This document shows, piece after piece, positions 48,165-57,722 of a stretch of 64,000 nt of DNA. The stretch is taken from the NCBI RefSeq assembly GCF_003640545.1, contig NZ_CP025121.1, forward strand, positions 62,001 through 126,000, written 5' to 3'. The DNA is from Candidatus Phytoplasma ziziphi. Lineage in GTDB: Bacteria; Bacillota_I; Bacilli_A; Acholeplasmatales; Acholeplasmataceae. The position numbers were made by a program, and so were the translations under genes. Numbering within the stretch: position 1 is the first letter of the stretch; each line of letters starts with the position of its first letter. A model generated the notes under the pieces. That model ran no database searches. It was not told the DNA's origin and saw only the letters and a list, made by a program, of their open reading frames with translations.

Positions 48165-49937
48165 ATGCAAAAGATGTATAAATATTTACGTCCTTTTAAA
48201 AAAAAAATAATAATTAGTATTATTTTAATTTTTTTAATTGCTGTAATTCAATGTTACATTCCTTTATTTGAAGGAGAAAAAATTTTAAACTTTATTAATA
48301 ATAAAAACAATCATAAAGATCAAAACGCTTATAAAAAACATATATTGTTTTTTTTAAGCATAAATGTCGTTTTATATTTATTATGCGCAATAAGCAAATT
48401 TATTTATAACAAATTTTTGATCAATTCCATCCATAAAGGAATTAAAAATATGCGCCAAGATATTTATAAAAAAATTAATAGATTACCTATTAAATTTTTC
48501 GATCAAAATACTGTTGGCGATGTTATGAATAAAATGACTAATAATGTCGATATCATTTCGAATGGATTACAACAAACTTTTGCTTCTATTATTTGTGCGT
48601 TTTTTAATATAGCTATTTTATTAGTTTGTATGTTGTTAGTTAATTGGCGTTTAGGTTTTGTTATTTCTTTAATGATTCCTTTTTCACTTATTGTGATCTT
48701 TATTATTAACAGAAAATCTCGTCATATTTTTATTCAAAGATTCGATAAAACATCTGAATATAATGGTTTTTTACAAGAAAAATTTAACGGTCATAAAGAA
48801 ATTATTTTATATAATCAACAAAAAAACATTATTAAAGAATTTAAAGATATTAACCAAGATTTATCTAAAATGATTTTTAAATCCAATTTTTTTTCTAGTT
48901 TAGCCATTCCTATTATTAATTCTTTTACATATATTATATTAACTATTGTTATTGTTATGGGGTATTACTTAATGCTTCCTATTGATGATAAAGGTTTTTT
49001 ATTTACTTTAGGTTTTTGCACAATTCAATTAGGGATGTTCGAAGCTTTTATTCAATATGTTTGGCGTTTAGGAAATCCTATTAATGATTTAAGTCAAATT
49101 TTTGTCGTTATTCAATCAACTAAAGCTGCTATCCAAAAAGTTTTTGACTTTTTATATGAAACCGAAGAAAAAGAAGATGAACCTAATTGTATTACTTTAG
49201 ATAAAGTAGAAGGTTTTGTTTCTTTTTCAAATGTTTCGTTTGGTTATTATAAAGATTCGCCTGTTCTTAAAAATATTAATTTAGATGTTTATAAAAATCA
49301 AACAGTAGCTGTTGTTGGTTCTACTGGTTCAGGAAAAACAACTTTAATCAATTTATTAACTAGATTTTATGACATTGATGAAGGTTCTATAACAATTGAT
49401 GGAGTAGATATTAGACAATTACAAAAAAAATATTTAAGAAAAATTTTAGGATTAGTTTTACAAGATGTTTGGCTTTTTAAAGGTACTATTTTAGAAAATA
49501 TTCAATATGGTAACGAAAGCAAAACAAAAGAAGAAATTATAGAAGTAGCAAAACAAACTCAAATTCATGATTTTATCATGGCCAAAGAAGAAGGTTATCA
49601 AACCATCATTAACGAAGAATCAGATAATTTATCACAAGGCGAAAAACAGTTAATTACGATAACTAGAACTTTATTAAATAACCCTTCTATTTTAATTTTA
49701 GATGAAGCTACTTCGGCTATTGATACTCAAATGGAAATGATTTGTCAAAAGTCTATTCAAAAATTATGCGAAAACAAAACATCTTTTATAATTGCGCATC
49801 GTTTATCTACAATTATAAATGCTGATATTATCGTAGTATTAAAAAATGGTGTTATCATTGAAAAAGGTAAACATAATGAATTACTTGAATTAAAAGGATT
49901 CTATTATAACCTTTATCATAGTCAATTTAAAAAATAA
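48165..49937 (+). CDS. ABC exporter half-transporter B (canonical ATP site)
   Basis: A 590-residue partner. ATG 48165 (MQKMYKYLRPFKKK) is preferred, with GAAGAGG 9 bases before; an in-frame TTG lies at 48147. Six membrane segments, Walker A GSTGSGKTT, signature LSQGEKQL, Walker B ILILDEATSAID and IIAHRLST. Its Glu and His are intact, so together with the upstream gene it forms one active and one degenerate site. The start lies 1 base after the stop of the partner. Confidence 0.92.
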   Translation: MQKMYKYLRPFKKKIIISIILIFLIAVIQCYIPLFEGEKILNFINNKNNHKDQNAYKKHILFFLSINVVLYLLCAISKFIYNKFLINSIHKGIKNMRQDIYKKINRLPIKFFDQNTVGDVMNKMTNNVDIISNGLQQTFASIICAFFNIAILLVCMLLVNWRLGFVISLMIPFSLIVIFIINRKSRHIFIQRFDKTSEYNGFLQEKFNGHKEIILYNQQKNIIKEFKDINQDLSKMIFKSNFFSSLAIPIINSFTYIILTIVIVMGYYLMLPIDDKGFLFTLGFCTIQLGMFEAFIQYVWRLGNPINDLSQIFVVIQSTKAAIQKVFDFLYETEEKEDEPNCITLDKVEGFVSFSNVSFGYYKDSPVLKNINLDVYKNQTVAVVGSTGSGKTTLINLLTRFYDIDEGSITIDGVDIRQLQKKYLRKILGLVLQDVWLFKGTILENIQYGNESKTKEEIIEVAKQTQIHDFIMAKEEGYQTIINEESDNLSQGEKQLITITRTLLNNPSILILDEATSAIDTQMEMICQKSIQKLCENKTSFIIAHRLSTIINADIIVVLKNGVIIEKGKHNELLELKGFYYNLYHSQFKK

Positions 49938-49982
49938 TAATAAAAAATATACATTATCTTTTTTAAATAAAATATTAAAATA

Positions 49983-50019
49983 AAAAAAGACTATCTCTGA
50001 AAGATGGTCTTTTTTTATT
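49983..50019 (+). terminator. Terminator of the ABC exporter operon
   Basis: Stem AAAGACTATCT/AGATGGTCTTT with one T-G pair and a T run, 45 bases after the stop. Confidence 0.8.
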
Positions 50020-50215
50020 TTATAAAATATTATTTTTTTATTATTTAAAATTTACTTTTGAAATTGTAACAATTTGAAAAAATAATTTGTACTATTAATA
50101 ATTACTTTTGACGGTAATTTTAAAAAACATTTATTTTAGATCAATCCCAATATTTATTTTAAAAAATTATTTTTTTTTTTTTTTAAAAGAGCGTTTTATT
50201 TATTTTAGATTGTTT

Positions 50216-51991
50216 TTAAACTAATAAATCTATCTCTTCTTTATTAATAGTTTCTTTTTCTAATAATAAATTAACTATTTTATCTAATAAAGATTTATTT
50301 TCTTTAATCACTTTTTGACATTCTTGATAACATTGATCTATTATTTTTTTAATTTCTGTATCAATCGCTTTTTTATCAGAAAAATCAGAATCTTGAGAAA
50401 CACCTAAATCACTCATTCCATATTTAGTCACCATTAAACTAGCTATTTTAGTAGCTTGTTTAAAATCCTCACAAGCTCCATTAGAAACATCGTCAAAAAC
50501 TAATTCTTCAGCTACTCTACCGCCTAAATAAGAAATAATATTCGCTAACATTCTTTTTTTAGAAGAAAAGAAAGTTTCTTTTTCAGGTAACATTAAATTA
50601 TAACCACCAGCTGAACCTCTTGGGATAATAGTAATCTTTTGAACTTTTTGAGCGTGTTCTAATTTTAAACCAATAACGGCGTGTCCAGCTTCATGGTAAG
50701 CCACCATTTTTCTTTCTTCTTCTGTATATTTAATTGATTTTTTGGCTGGACCCATTAAAACGCGATCAATCGCTTCTTCTAAATCTTCCATAGTAATCAT
50801 TTCTTTTTGATTTCTTACTGTTAAAATAGAAGCTTCATTTAAAACTGCTTCTAATTGAGCGCCACTCATACCTGGAGTTTGTTTCGCTAATTGATTAAAA
50901 TTAATATCAGGAGAAATATTTTTATTACGAACATGAACTTTTAAAATAGCTTCTCTAGCTTTAACATCAGGCAAACCAACTAAAACTTTACGATCGAATC
51001 TTCCTGGTCTTAATAAAGCTGAATCTAACATATCCGCTCTATTAGTAGCTCCAACAACAATAATTCCTTTTGATTTAGTAAAACCATCCATTTCAGTTAA
51101 AAGTTGGTTAATAATACTACCATCATCATTTTTGATATCGCCTCTTTGTCTTCCGATAGTATCTATTTCATCAATAAACACCACACAAGGAGCGTTGTTA
51201 ATAGCTTCTTTAAATAAACTTTTAACTCTAGAAGCTCCAACGCCAAAATATTGATCTTTAAATTCAGAACCAGCTACAGCGTAAAAAGGAACATTAGCTT
51301 CTCCAGCTAAAGCTTTCGCTAATAAGGTTTTACCTGTTCCTGGCGGCCCTTCTAATAAAACACCTTTAGGTATTTTAGCTCCTACAGAAGTATACTTTTG
51401 AGGTCTTTTTAAAAAATCAATTAATTCCTTCATTTCTTCTTTTTCTTCTTCGTTGCCGGCAACATCTTCGAAAGTAAAGTAAGATTTTTGTTTGGAAGAT
51501 ATAAGAGGGTTAGAATTTAATTTACCTTTTTCGCGATTGATAGCAAGAATAATGTAAATAGAAAATATCAAACTAGAGAACAACTGAATTTGATTAAAAC
51601 AAAATGCTAAAATATCTAAAAACCAACTGAAAGGTCTAATATCTAACCATTGATAAAATACTTTATGTCTAGGTATTAATTCAAAACTAATCTCATCTTT
51701 AGTATTTTTAATAATATCTGAACAAAATGTTTCTCCCTGTTTAGTTTTCAATTCTATTTTATAAATTTGTCTTATTTGATAAAATGGTTTATCTTGAAGA
51801 AACATTGTTTTATATTTGCTATATTTTATGCTTTCGCTAATATAGCTACGTGATATTTTAGAAATCATTTCCGTTTCAGAAATTTGTTTTCCTTCTGGTT
51901 GAAATTTTCCGAATGGAGCAAAATTTAAAATTATTAACAAAATAATAATAATAAATAATTTTAATATATTTTTTATTGAATTCGAAAACAT
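50216..51991 (-). CDS. ftsH: ATP-dependent zinc metalloprotease FtsH
   Basis: A 591-residue membrane AAA+ protease for quality control. Two N-terminal membrane segments (about 9-26 and 130-150) frame a small outside domain. AAA: Walker A GPPGTGKT (near 215), [35 protein letters not shown]. Protease: HEAGH near 430 in [11 protein letters not shown] and the third Zn ligand in [14 protein letters not shown]. The C-terminus ends KEEIDLLV. It is probably the ancestral copy related to the remnant at 766. Confidence 0.97.
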   Translation of the reverse strand: MFSNSIKNILKLFIIIILLIILNFAPFGKFQPEGKQISETEMISKISRSYISESIKYSKYKTMFLQDKPFYQIRQIYKIELKTKQGETFCSDIIKNTKDEISFELIPRHKVFYQWLDIRPFSWFLDILAFCFNQIQLFSSLIFSIYIILAINREKGKLNSNPLISSKQKSYFTFEDVAGNEEEKEEMKELIDFLKRPQKYTSVGAKIPKGVLLEGPPGTGKTLLAKALAGEANVPFYAVAGSEFKDQYFGVGASRVKSLFKEAINNAPCVVFIDEIDTIGRQRGDIKNDDGSIINQLLTEMDGFTKSKGIIVVGATNRADMLDSALLRPGRFDRKVLVGLPDVKAREAILKVHVRNKNISPDINFNQLAKQTPGMSGAQLEAVLNEASILTVRNQKEMITMEDLEEAIDRVLMGPAKKSIKYTEEERKMVAYHEAGHAVIGLKLEHAQKVQKITIIPRGSAGGYNLMLPEKETFFSSKKRMLANIISYLGGRVAEELVFDDVSNGACEDFKQATKIASLMVTKYGMSDLGVSQDSDFSDKKAIDTEIKKIIDQCYQECQKVIKENKSLLDKIVNLLLEKETINKEEIDLLV

Positions 51992-52034
51992 TATTTGCCT
52001 CTCTTTGTTTTTAAAAAAAATTATTTTATTTAAA

Positions 52035-53909
52035 TTAATTTAAAGAATCATACGATTGATTTTTAAATCCAAAAATTGAATAATATTTATTAAATTCAGT
52101 TTCTACATTTTTTAAAAAATTGACTTGTTTCGGTTGATATAATGGTATCATAAATAAATTTTGATAAACTTTTTTTTCTAATTCCGGTATTTGTTTGTTT
52201 TGTTCTGAACTTAATTTATATGTTCTTCTTGTGCTACTATTGTCTTGTATTCGTTTTTTCTCTTCTTCAGATATAAAACATTCTGGGTTACGTCCTGCTA
52301 CTTTAATATTAATATCTGAACTTGAAAAATCATTTAGTTTATATTCTATCTTAATTTTATGATTACCATCATTAGATATTTTTTCTATTTGTTCTTTTAA
52401 TTGTCCGATAATTTTTTCATTTGTAATTACGCCATCTCTAGTTGCTAAAAATAATATAATATCACCCTGTGAATTTGTTTCTGTGATATATTTGTGAAAA
52501 AACATTTTTGCTAATTCTTGGTCATAACCTAAATTATTTTTTAAATTAATAATTTTTTGTTCTATATTTTCTGTATTTATGTGTAAATCTAATAAATCTT
52601 TTCGGAAACATTCCAAAATATTGTTTTGATGTTTTTCGGTTTTGTTATAAGGGAAAATAGAAGTGTTTTTATCACAATATGTATCGTTCATATAATCCAA
52701 TGTAGGATGTAAAAAAACATTAGTAATGGATTTTTTATCAATCCCATAAAATAAAGCTTTTTTTAAATTTATATTTTTTACTCTTTCACCTTCTAAATTA
52801 ATAGTTAAAGAATATTCTTCAGGTGCGCAAAATAAATCTTTTTGAAATTTATTAAAAAAATTATCATCTAATTCAGCTCCATGTTCTACTACGTATAAAC
52901 TAAGTTCGCCTTTTTCAAATAGTTCTTTTTCTCTAATTGCGTTTCCACTATTGTGTTCTATCAGTATTTTAATTGTTTCATAATCTGAATGCGAATTAAA
53001 TGGTTCAAAATGTTCTGGATTTCTTTCGAAAATCCATTTTGAATCGTTATAACCAGTTTTAACTTTAAATGGGCCATAAGAAACTAAAGGATGATCCAAA
53101 CTTGTACCATATTTTATTTCTTCTCTATTTCCTTCATTAACACAAGATCTTTCGAAACTGTTTTTTTCTAATAAAACAATGTAATTCAAAAATTTAATAA
53201 CTTCATATAAACTTTTATTATTTTGTAAAATCAATTCAAATTTATAATTTTCATTGGGGAAAATTTTTAATTCCTCGAAACCTATAATTTCTTTAAAATC
53301 TCCAAATTTGGAATTATAAGTATCAAAAGTATATTTTATTGTATTGGAGTTTATTGGTATTTGGTTTTCAAATTTTGCATTTTCTCGTAATTTAAAAATA
53401 AATTTTTTATCTTTTTTGTGAAAAGATTTGTTCCATCCTCCATGGGTACCTATACATTCTGTAAAATCATTAGGTTTTTCGATTTGTTCGACTAAACCAA
53501 ATTTTAATTTTCTTGGAAGTTCATATGGTTTTTGATGAATAATTTCCTTTTTTTGTTCTTCATTATAATTATTTAATTCGTTTTCATCTACAATTTCTTT
53601 AAAAAAAGGACTTCTTAAGCAATTTGATGATAAAAATTCTTGTGTATCAGTATAACATGAATAAGAGCCCATGTCTAAATTAGGGAATAACTGACCTATT
53701 TCATTTGGAACAGAATAAATAAAATTAGATGAATTTCTTTCGTTAATTACTTCTTCATTTTTTGTTTTATTTTTATTAGTATCTTTTTGTGTATAATCAA
53801 ATATTTTTTTTGCAAATAATATCATGATAAACGAAATAATTAATATAAACGAAATAATTAATATTTTTTTATGTTTTTGATAATAATCTCTTAAATCCAT
53901 TTTTTTCAT
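52035..53909 (-). CDS. Peptide-type solute-binding protein (family 5)
   Basis: A 624-residue OppA/DppA-like protein. One N-terminal membrane segment (about 17-34, ILIISFILIISFIMILF) with no lipobox Cys, so it is probably an anchored binding protein. Family patterns: FIFKLRENAKFENQIPINSNTIKYTFDTYNS, HPLVSYGPFKVKTG and KKALFYGIDKKSI. The membrane and ATPase subunits (oppBCDF) do not adjoin. It may serve a transporter encoded elsewhere. Ribosome-binding site AAGGA. Residues about 550-590 are charged and variable. Confidence 0.82.
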   Translation of the reverse strand: MKKMDLRDYYQKHKKILIISFILIISFIMILFAKKIFDYTQKDTNKNKTKNEEVINERNSSNFIYSVPNEIGQLFPNLDMGSYSCYTDTQEFLSSNCLRSPFFKEIVDENELNNYNEEQKKEIIHQKPYELPRKLKFGLVEQIEKPNDFTECIGTHGGWNKSFHKKDKKFIFKLRENAKFENQIPINSNTIKYTFDTYNSKFGDFKEIIGFEELKIFPNENYKFELILQNNKSLYEVIKFLNYIVLLEKNSFERSCVNEGNREEIKYGTSLDHPLVSYGPFKVKTGYNDSKWIFERNPEHFEPFNSHSDYETIKILIEHNSGNAIREKELFEKGELSLYVVEHGAELDDNFFNKFQKDLFCAPEEYSLTINLEGERVKNINLKKALFYGIDKKSITNVFLHPTLDYMNDTYCDKNTSIFPYNKTEKHQNNILECFRKDLLDLHINTENIEQKIINLKNNLGYDQELAKMFFHKYITETNSQGDIILFLATRDGVITNEKIIGQLKEQIEKISNDGNHKIKIEYKLNDFSSSDINIKVAGRNPECFISEEEKKRIQDNSSTRRTYKLSSEQNKQIPELEKKVYQNLFMIPLYQPKQVNFLKNVETEFNKYYSIFGFKNQSYDSLN

Positions 53910-54170
53910 AAATTAAAATCCTTACTTTTTTTATAGTTTTACATATTATAAATTGTAAATTTTATATATTATATGTAAATTAAACATATTATAAATTAAA
54001 AAAAAAACAAGTCATAATATTTCAATAATGTTTTTAATTGAAATTAACTTATTTTTAATTATTTATTAATCATTAAATTGCCTTTTGTAATTTCATTTTG
54101 ATAATTATTTGACCAAATTTATTTTTTATCTTTGTAAATTTATTGTATATTTTTGATTTTTAGTTATTAA

Positions 54171-54228
54171 ATATTGTTTTATTATAAATTTAAATATAAT
54201 AATATTTAAATTTATAATAAAACAATAT
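54171..54228. repeat. Perfect 27-bp inverted repeat with 4-base loop
   Basis: Arms 54171-54197 and 54202-54228 are exact reverse complements, with a single G:C pair per arm. There is no simple T-run terminator form. It could extrude as a cruciform, act as an operator or mark an insertion. Confidence 0.7.
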
Positions 54229-54233
54229 AGAGA

Positions 54234-54265
54234 AAAAACCCAATCATTAAATGACTGGGTTTTAT
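54234..54265 (-). terminator. Terminator of the dnaB-dnaI operon
   Basis: AAACCCA..TGGGTTT with a mismatch inside the stem, about 25 bases after the dnaI stop. T run on the minus strand. Confidence 0.6.
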
Positions 54266-54287
54266 TATATTAAAAGGATTTTTTCTT

Positions 54288-55103
54288 TTAATAAGAATCA
54301 AAATTATAAAAATCAGTTAATTTTTTAATAATTCTGATTATTTTTAGGGTTTTGATTTCATTATGAAAATCTTTATTATAGTTGAAATAATTTTGTAATT
54401 CTTTTTCATCAAAATTACTGCTAAAAAAAATTGGCAAGTTATGTTCATAACGATAATATAAAAGAGGTAAAAAAATATCATCTCTAAAAAAAATATTCAT
54501 GTTTTCGGAACCAAAATCATCTAAAATTAAACAAGGAATGTTTTTTAAATAATTAAATTTATTTTCTAAAATATCACTATTATTCCAAGTATTTTTAAAT
54601 TGTCTTGTTAGATCAGGCATAAAAATAAATAATACAGGAATATTTTTTTTAATTAAATTTTTAGCTAAACTTTTAAGAAGAAAAGTTTTTCCTGTACCAA
54701 ATTTTCCGTGAAAATAACATCCTTTTTTTATATTAGAAAAATTTTTAATTATATTTTTTATTTGCATCAAAGCTTTTTCTTTAGTCGAAGAATTTTGTGT
54801 TTCAAAATTTTTTAATTCAATGTTATCTAAATTTAAATTTTGATGAAATAAAATATTTTTTTGGTATAGATTATTTTCTAAATTAATTTGTTTAGATTTG
54901 GAAGTTTCTTTGTAAATAATGGAAATATAAGGTTTTGTTTTTAAAATCATTTGATAACCAAAACAATTTTTTTGATCTTTGTTTTTTAAATAGTTATAAA
55001 CTGCAATAATATCTTCATCATTTATTTTTAGATTTTTAGTTTCGTCATGTTGTTGAACGAATTCTTTAATTTTTTGAAAATCTAATTTTTCGAAAGGACA
55101 CAT
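54288..55103 (-). CDS. dnaI: Helicase loader DnaI (DnaC-type AAA+)
   Basis: A 271-residue loader that puts the replicative helicase onto DNA. Walker A HGKFGTGKTFL near 130, Walker B CLILDDFGSEN near 192 and the family stretch FIFMPDLTRQFKN. The N-terminal 100 residues contact the helicase. It is next to dnaB, the typical Firmicutes pair. Confidence 0.9.
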   Translation of the reverse strand: MCPFEKLDFQKIKEFVQQHDETKNLKINDEDIIAVYNYLKNKDQKNCFGYQMILKTKPYISIIYKETSKSKQINLENNLYQKNILFHQNLNLDNIELKNFETQNSSTKEKALMQIKNIIKNFSNIKKGCYFHGKFGTGKTFLLKSLAKNLIKKNIPVLFIFMPDLTRQFKNTWNNSDILENKFNYLKNIPCLILDDFGSENMNIFFRDDIFLPLLYYRYEHNLPIFFSSNFDEKELQNYFNYNKDFHNEIKTLKIIRIIKKLTDFYNFDSY

Positions 55104-55118
55104 GATATTTAAACACCT

Positions 55119-56309
55119 TTAATCATCCAAACCTAATTCTTTTTCTACTTCATCTAACCATTTAGGACGATTGTGTTTATAGGTTTGTGTATTTTGAAAT
55201 TTATTATCTTCCATTAAAAAATCATAGGCTGTTTCTGTCGAAATAATTCCTTTTTTAGACCATGAATTTAAAATAGTTTTAAAATAATTAAAAGTAGGAA
55301 TAAAGTTTTTATTTGTATTTTTTTTTATTTTTAAAACATACATAAGTAAAGCGTTAATAACGCCAATATCTGTATTTGTTTGTTCTATTAATTTGAAAGC
55401 TATATCAATTAAATCAGAATAAATATGAGCACTTGTAGCAAAATTTTTTATGATTCTATTTGGCTCTGTGTTTTTTAAGTAAAGAATCATTTCATTTTCT
55501 TCATTTATATTAGGGACATTAGTTAATGTTATTTTTTTGAAATATTTTCTAGTTAAAATTATTTTTAAATTATTTAAATCTATATTTTCATTATTTTTAT
55601 TGATAAAAGTTTCTTTATATAAAGATGCCATTTCTTCAGGTTTTAGTCCATAAACAAAACTTAATTTTGTAATATATTCAATACTTTTCCATTCTAATAA
55701 AAAAGGTTTTTTGAAACGTTGTGGTAATTTTTCGATAAAAATTTCATAATTAAAATATTTTTGTAATGAAGAGGAGGATTTGTTATTTTTAAAATGTTGA
55801 AAATTATTTATTGTTTTGGGTAGATGTATTTTTTGAAAACGATAAATGTCTGAAAAATTTTTACTTATATTTTCGTAATTTTCTAATATTTTTTGTTCTT
55901 CGTTGTTATCAAAAAAATTATGTAATTGTGAATAAAGTTCTTCTCCTATTTCGCTTAATAAATATTGATTTAAAATCGGATCTTGAAAAAAATTAATATA
56001 GTTTAAAGGAGATTTTAACAAATAAAGTTTTTCTTTTGTTTTATTTTCGAAAGTTTGTAATAAATTAATTACTTCAAGTTTTTCTTTATATTTGATAAAA
56101 GTATCTTCATCAATATTTAATAAATCAAATAAAAATTGGTGATTATAATTAAATTGTGATTTATGATTTTGGTTTAAAAAATAAAAAGTATTGTAAAGAC
56201 TTAAAGCTCCTAAACCTATCAAAGGTTGATAAAGTAAATGTAAAATTTTTTGTTCTTCATTATTCAAAATATAATTATTTTTGATATTAAATTTTTGTAA
56301 TGTAAACAA
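55119..56309 (-). CDS. dnaB: Replication initiation protein DnaB (helicase-loading partner)
   Basis: A 396-residue Firmicutes-type DnaB (not the helicase). The N-terminal winged-helix region has NNEEQKILHLLYQPLIGLGALSLY (about 14-37). The C-terminal part contains the DnaD-like domain TDIGVINALLMYVLKIKK and FNYFKTILNSWSKKGIISTETA (IxxVxxxW-type). It acts at the origin with DnaD and DnaI. It follows mutM by 29 bases. Confidence 0.88.
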   Translation of the reverse strand: MFTLQKFNIKNNYILNNEEQKILHLLYQPLIGLGALSLYNTFYFLNQNHKSQFNYNHQFLFDLLNIDEDTFIKYKEKLEVINLLQTFENKTKEKLYLLKSPLNYINFFQDPILNQYLLSEIGEELYSQLHNFFDNNEEQKILENYENISKNFSDIYRFQKIHLPKTINNFQHFKNNKSSSSLQKYFNYEIFIEKLPQRFKKPFLLEWKSIEYITKLSFVYGLKPEEMASLYKETFINKNNENIDLNNLKIILTRKYFKKITLTNVPNINEENEMILYLKNTEPNRIIKNFATSAHIYSDLIDIAFKLIEQTNTDIGVINALLMYVLKIKKNTNKNFIPTFNYFKTILNSWSKKGIISTETAYDFLMEDNKFQNTQTYKHNRPKWLDEVEKELGLDD

Positions 56310-56338
56310 AAAATCACCTCTTTTGATTTATATAGTTG

Positions 56339-57157
56339 TTAATTATGTTTTTGACATTGAGAACAAAAATAAGAACTTCTTCCTCCTATTTTTATTTTGT
56401 GAATTTTATTTTTGCATAGAGAACAATTTTCTTTGTCTTTTTTATAAACTAAGAGTTGGTGTTGATAAGAACCTTTCACTCCCAAAGCCTCAAAACTACT
56501 AATAGAAGTGCCGCCATAAGAAATTGCATTTTTTAATATTTTTTTTGCTTTTGAGATAATGATTTCTATTTGTTGTAAAGTTAAAGAATCTGTTTTTGTT
56601 TCAGGATGAATTTTAGCCAAAAATAAAATTTCACTAGCATAAATATTACCAATTCCTGATATTACTCTTTGATCTAATAAAATTTTTTTAATTACTGTTT
56701 TCTTTTTGTTAATTTTGTTAAAAAGAGTTAAAGCTTTTATTGAAAACGGATCTTGGGCTAATTGATTTAATCCGCTTTCTTCTAAATATGTTTCTTTTTT
56801 GTATAAATGAAAACGTCCAAATTTTCTAAAATCATAATATCGGAAAATTTTATGATTATTTAAAAATATTCGAAAATTTTCATATTTGTGGATTGTCTTA
56901 CATTCTTCTAAAGCGTGAATATATATTTTGCCTTCCATCCGAAAATGTCCTACTAAAACCCAATCAGAGCTTAAAAAAAATAATAAAAATTTACCTTTTC
57001 TTTCGATATCTACAAAAGTTTTTTGTTCGAGATTGTTCAAATTATGAATACTTTGTAATGAAGGTTGGTGAAAAACTTCTATTTTGTCTATTCGAGAACC
57101 AATTATTTTTTTTCTTAAATTACGAATTGTAATTTCTACTTCTGGTAATTCTGGCAT
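56339..57157 (-). CDS. mutM: Formamidopyrimidine-DNA glycosylase
   Basis: A 272-residue glycosylase removing oxidised purines such as 8-oxoguanine. It must begin MPELPEVE, since Pro2 becomes the N-terminal nucleophile; this sets the start at 57157, not the GTG 9 bases upstream. Catalytic Glu3, GIGNIYASEIL (helix-two-turn-helix) and the zinc finger CSLC..CSQC near the C-terminus are visible. With nfo it forms the base-excision route. Operon with dnaB and dnaI. Confidence 0.96.
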   Translation of the reverse strand: MPELPEVEITIRNLRKKIIGSRIDKIEVFHQPSLQSIHNLNNLEQKTFVDIERKGKFLLFFLSSDWVLVGHFRMEGKIYIHALEECKTIHKYENFRIFLNNHKIFRYYDFRKFGRFHLYKKETYLEESGLNQLAQDPFSIKALTLFNKINKKKTVIKKILLDQRVISGIGNIYASEILFLAKIHPETKTDSLTLQQIEIIISKAKKILKNAISYGGTSISSFEALGVKGSYQHQLLVYKKDKENCSLCKNKIHKIKIGGRSSYFCSQCQKHN

Positions 57158-57211
57158 TTTTTTCACTTATCTTCATTAATTTGTTATAATATTAAATTTT
57201 TTTAATAAAAA

Positions 57212-57240
57212 AAGAAAACCATCTATAAATGAGATAGTTT
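57212..57240 (-). terminator. Terminator of the 110-residue gene
   Basis: A 9-bp stem (57216-57224 with 57232-57240, one G-T pair) and a T run on the minus strand, about 40 bases after the stop at 57282. Confidence 0.65.
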
Positions 57241-57281
57241 ACAATATGAATTAAAAATTAAAGCAGAAAACTAAAGATTTT

Positions 57282-57614
57282 TTATTTTTCTGCCGCTTGT
57301 CGAAATTTATAAACTGTTAAAATATATTTATTTTCAGAATATTCTTCCATTTCTAATTTACTTTTAACAATTTGAATGATTTGTTCTGGTTGTAAAAAAA
57401 ATTCTGGATTATCTTCGTCAATATGATCAAATTTAATTATTACTTCTAGCAAACAATAATCTTTATTTTCGAAATTAAATTGAAAATTTTCACAAAACCA
57501 TTCTCTTTTTTTATTTTTATTTTTTTGTGGAATATATCTATTCTTAATTTCGATATTAAAATTATTTAATAAAATAGGTTTTTTTAATTTATTATATATT
57601 TCCTTAAAATTCAT
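57282..57614 (-). CDS. Hypothetical protein, 110 residues
   Basis: A soluble 110-residue protein with mixed beta/alpha look: LLNNFNIEIKNRYIP, WFCENFQFNFENKDYCLLEVIIKFDH and EQIIQIVKSKLEMEEYSENKYILTVYKFRQ. No family was recognised. It has its own terminator. It lies between the RNase J genes and mutM, on the same strand. Confidence 0.65.
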   Translation of the reverse strand: MNFKEIYNKLKKPILLNNFNIEIKNRYIPQKNKNKKREWFCENFQFNFENKDYCLLEVIIKFDHIDEDNPEFFLQPEQIIQIVKSKLEMEEYSENKYILTVYKFRQAAEK

Positions 57615-57722
57615 GATAAAAAATATAAACTCTTTTCATTTTATTTTTCTAAAACATAAATTAATATATTAATATTATATAAAAATATGTAAATTATTGT
57701 AAATATAAAATAAAAGTAATTT

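Larger units (their letters stand above)
53910..54287. other. Intergenic with long palindrome and terminator
   Basis: About 380 bases between ftsH-region gene and dnaI. Contains the 27-bp palindrome and the dnaI terminator. No gene. Confidence 0.6.
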
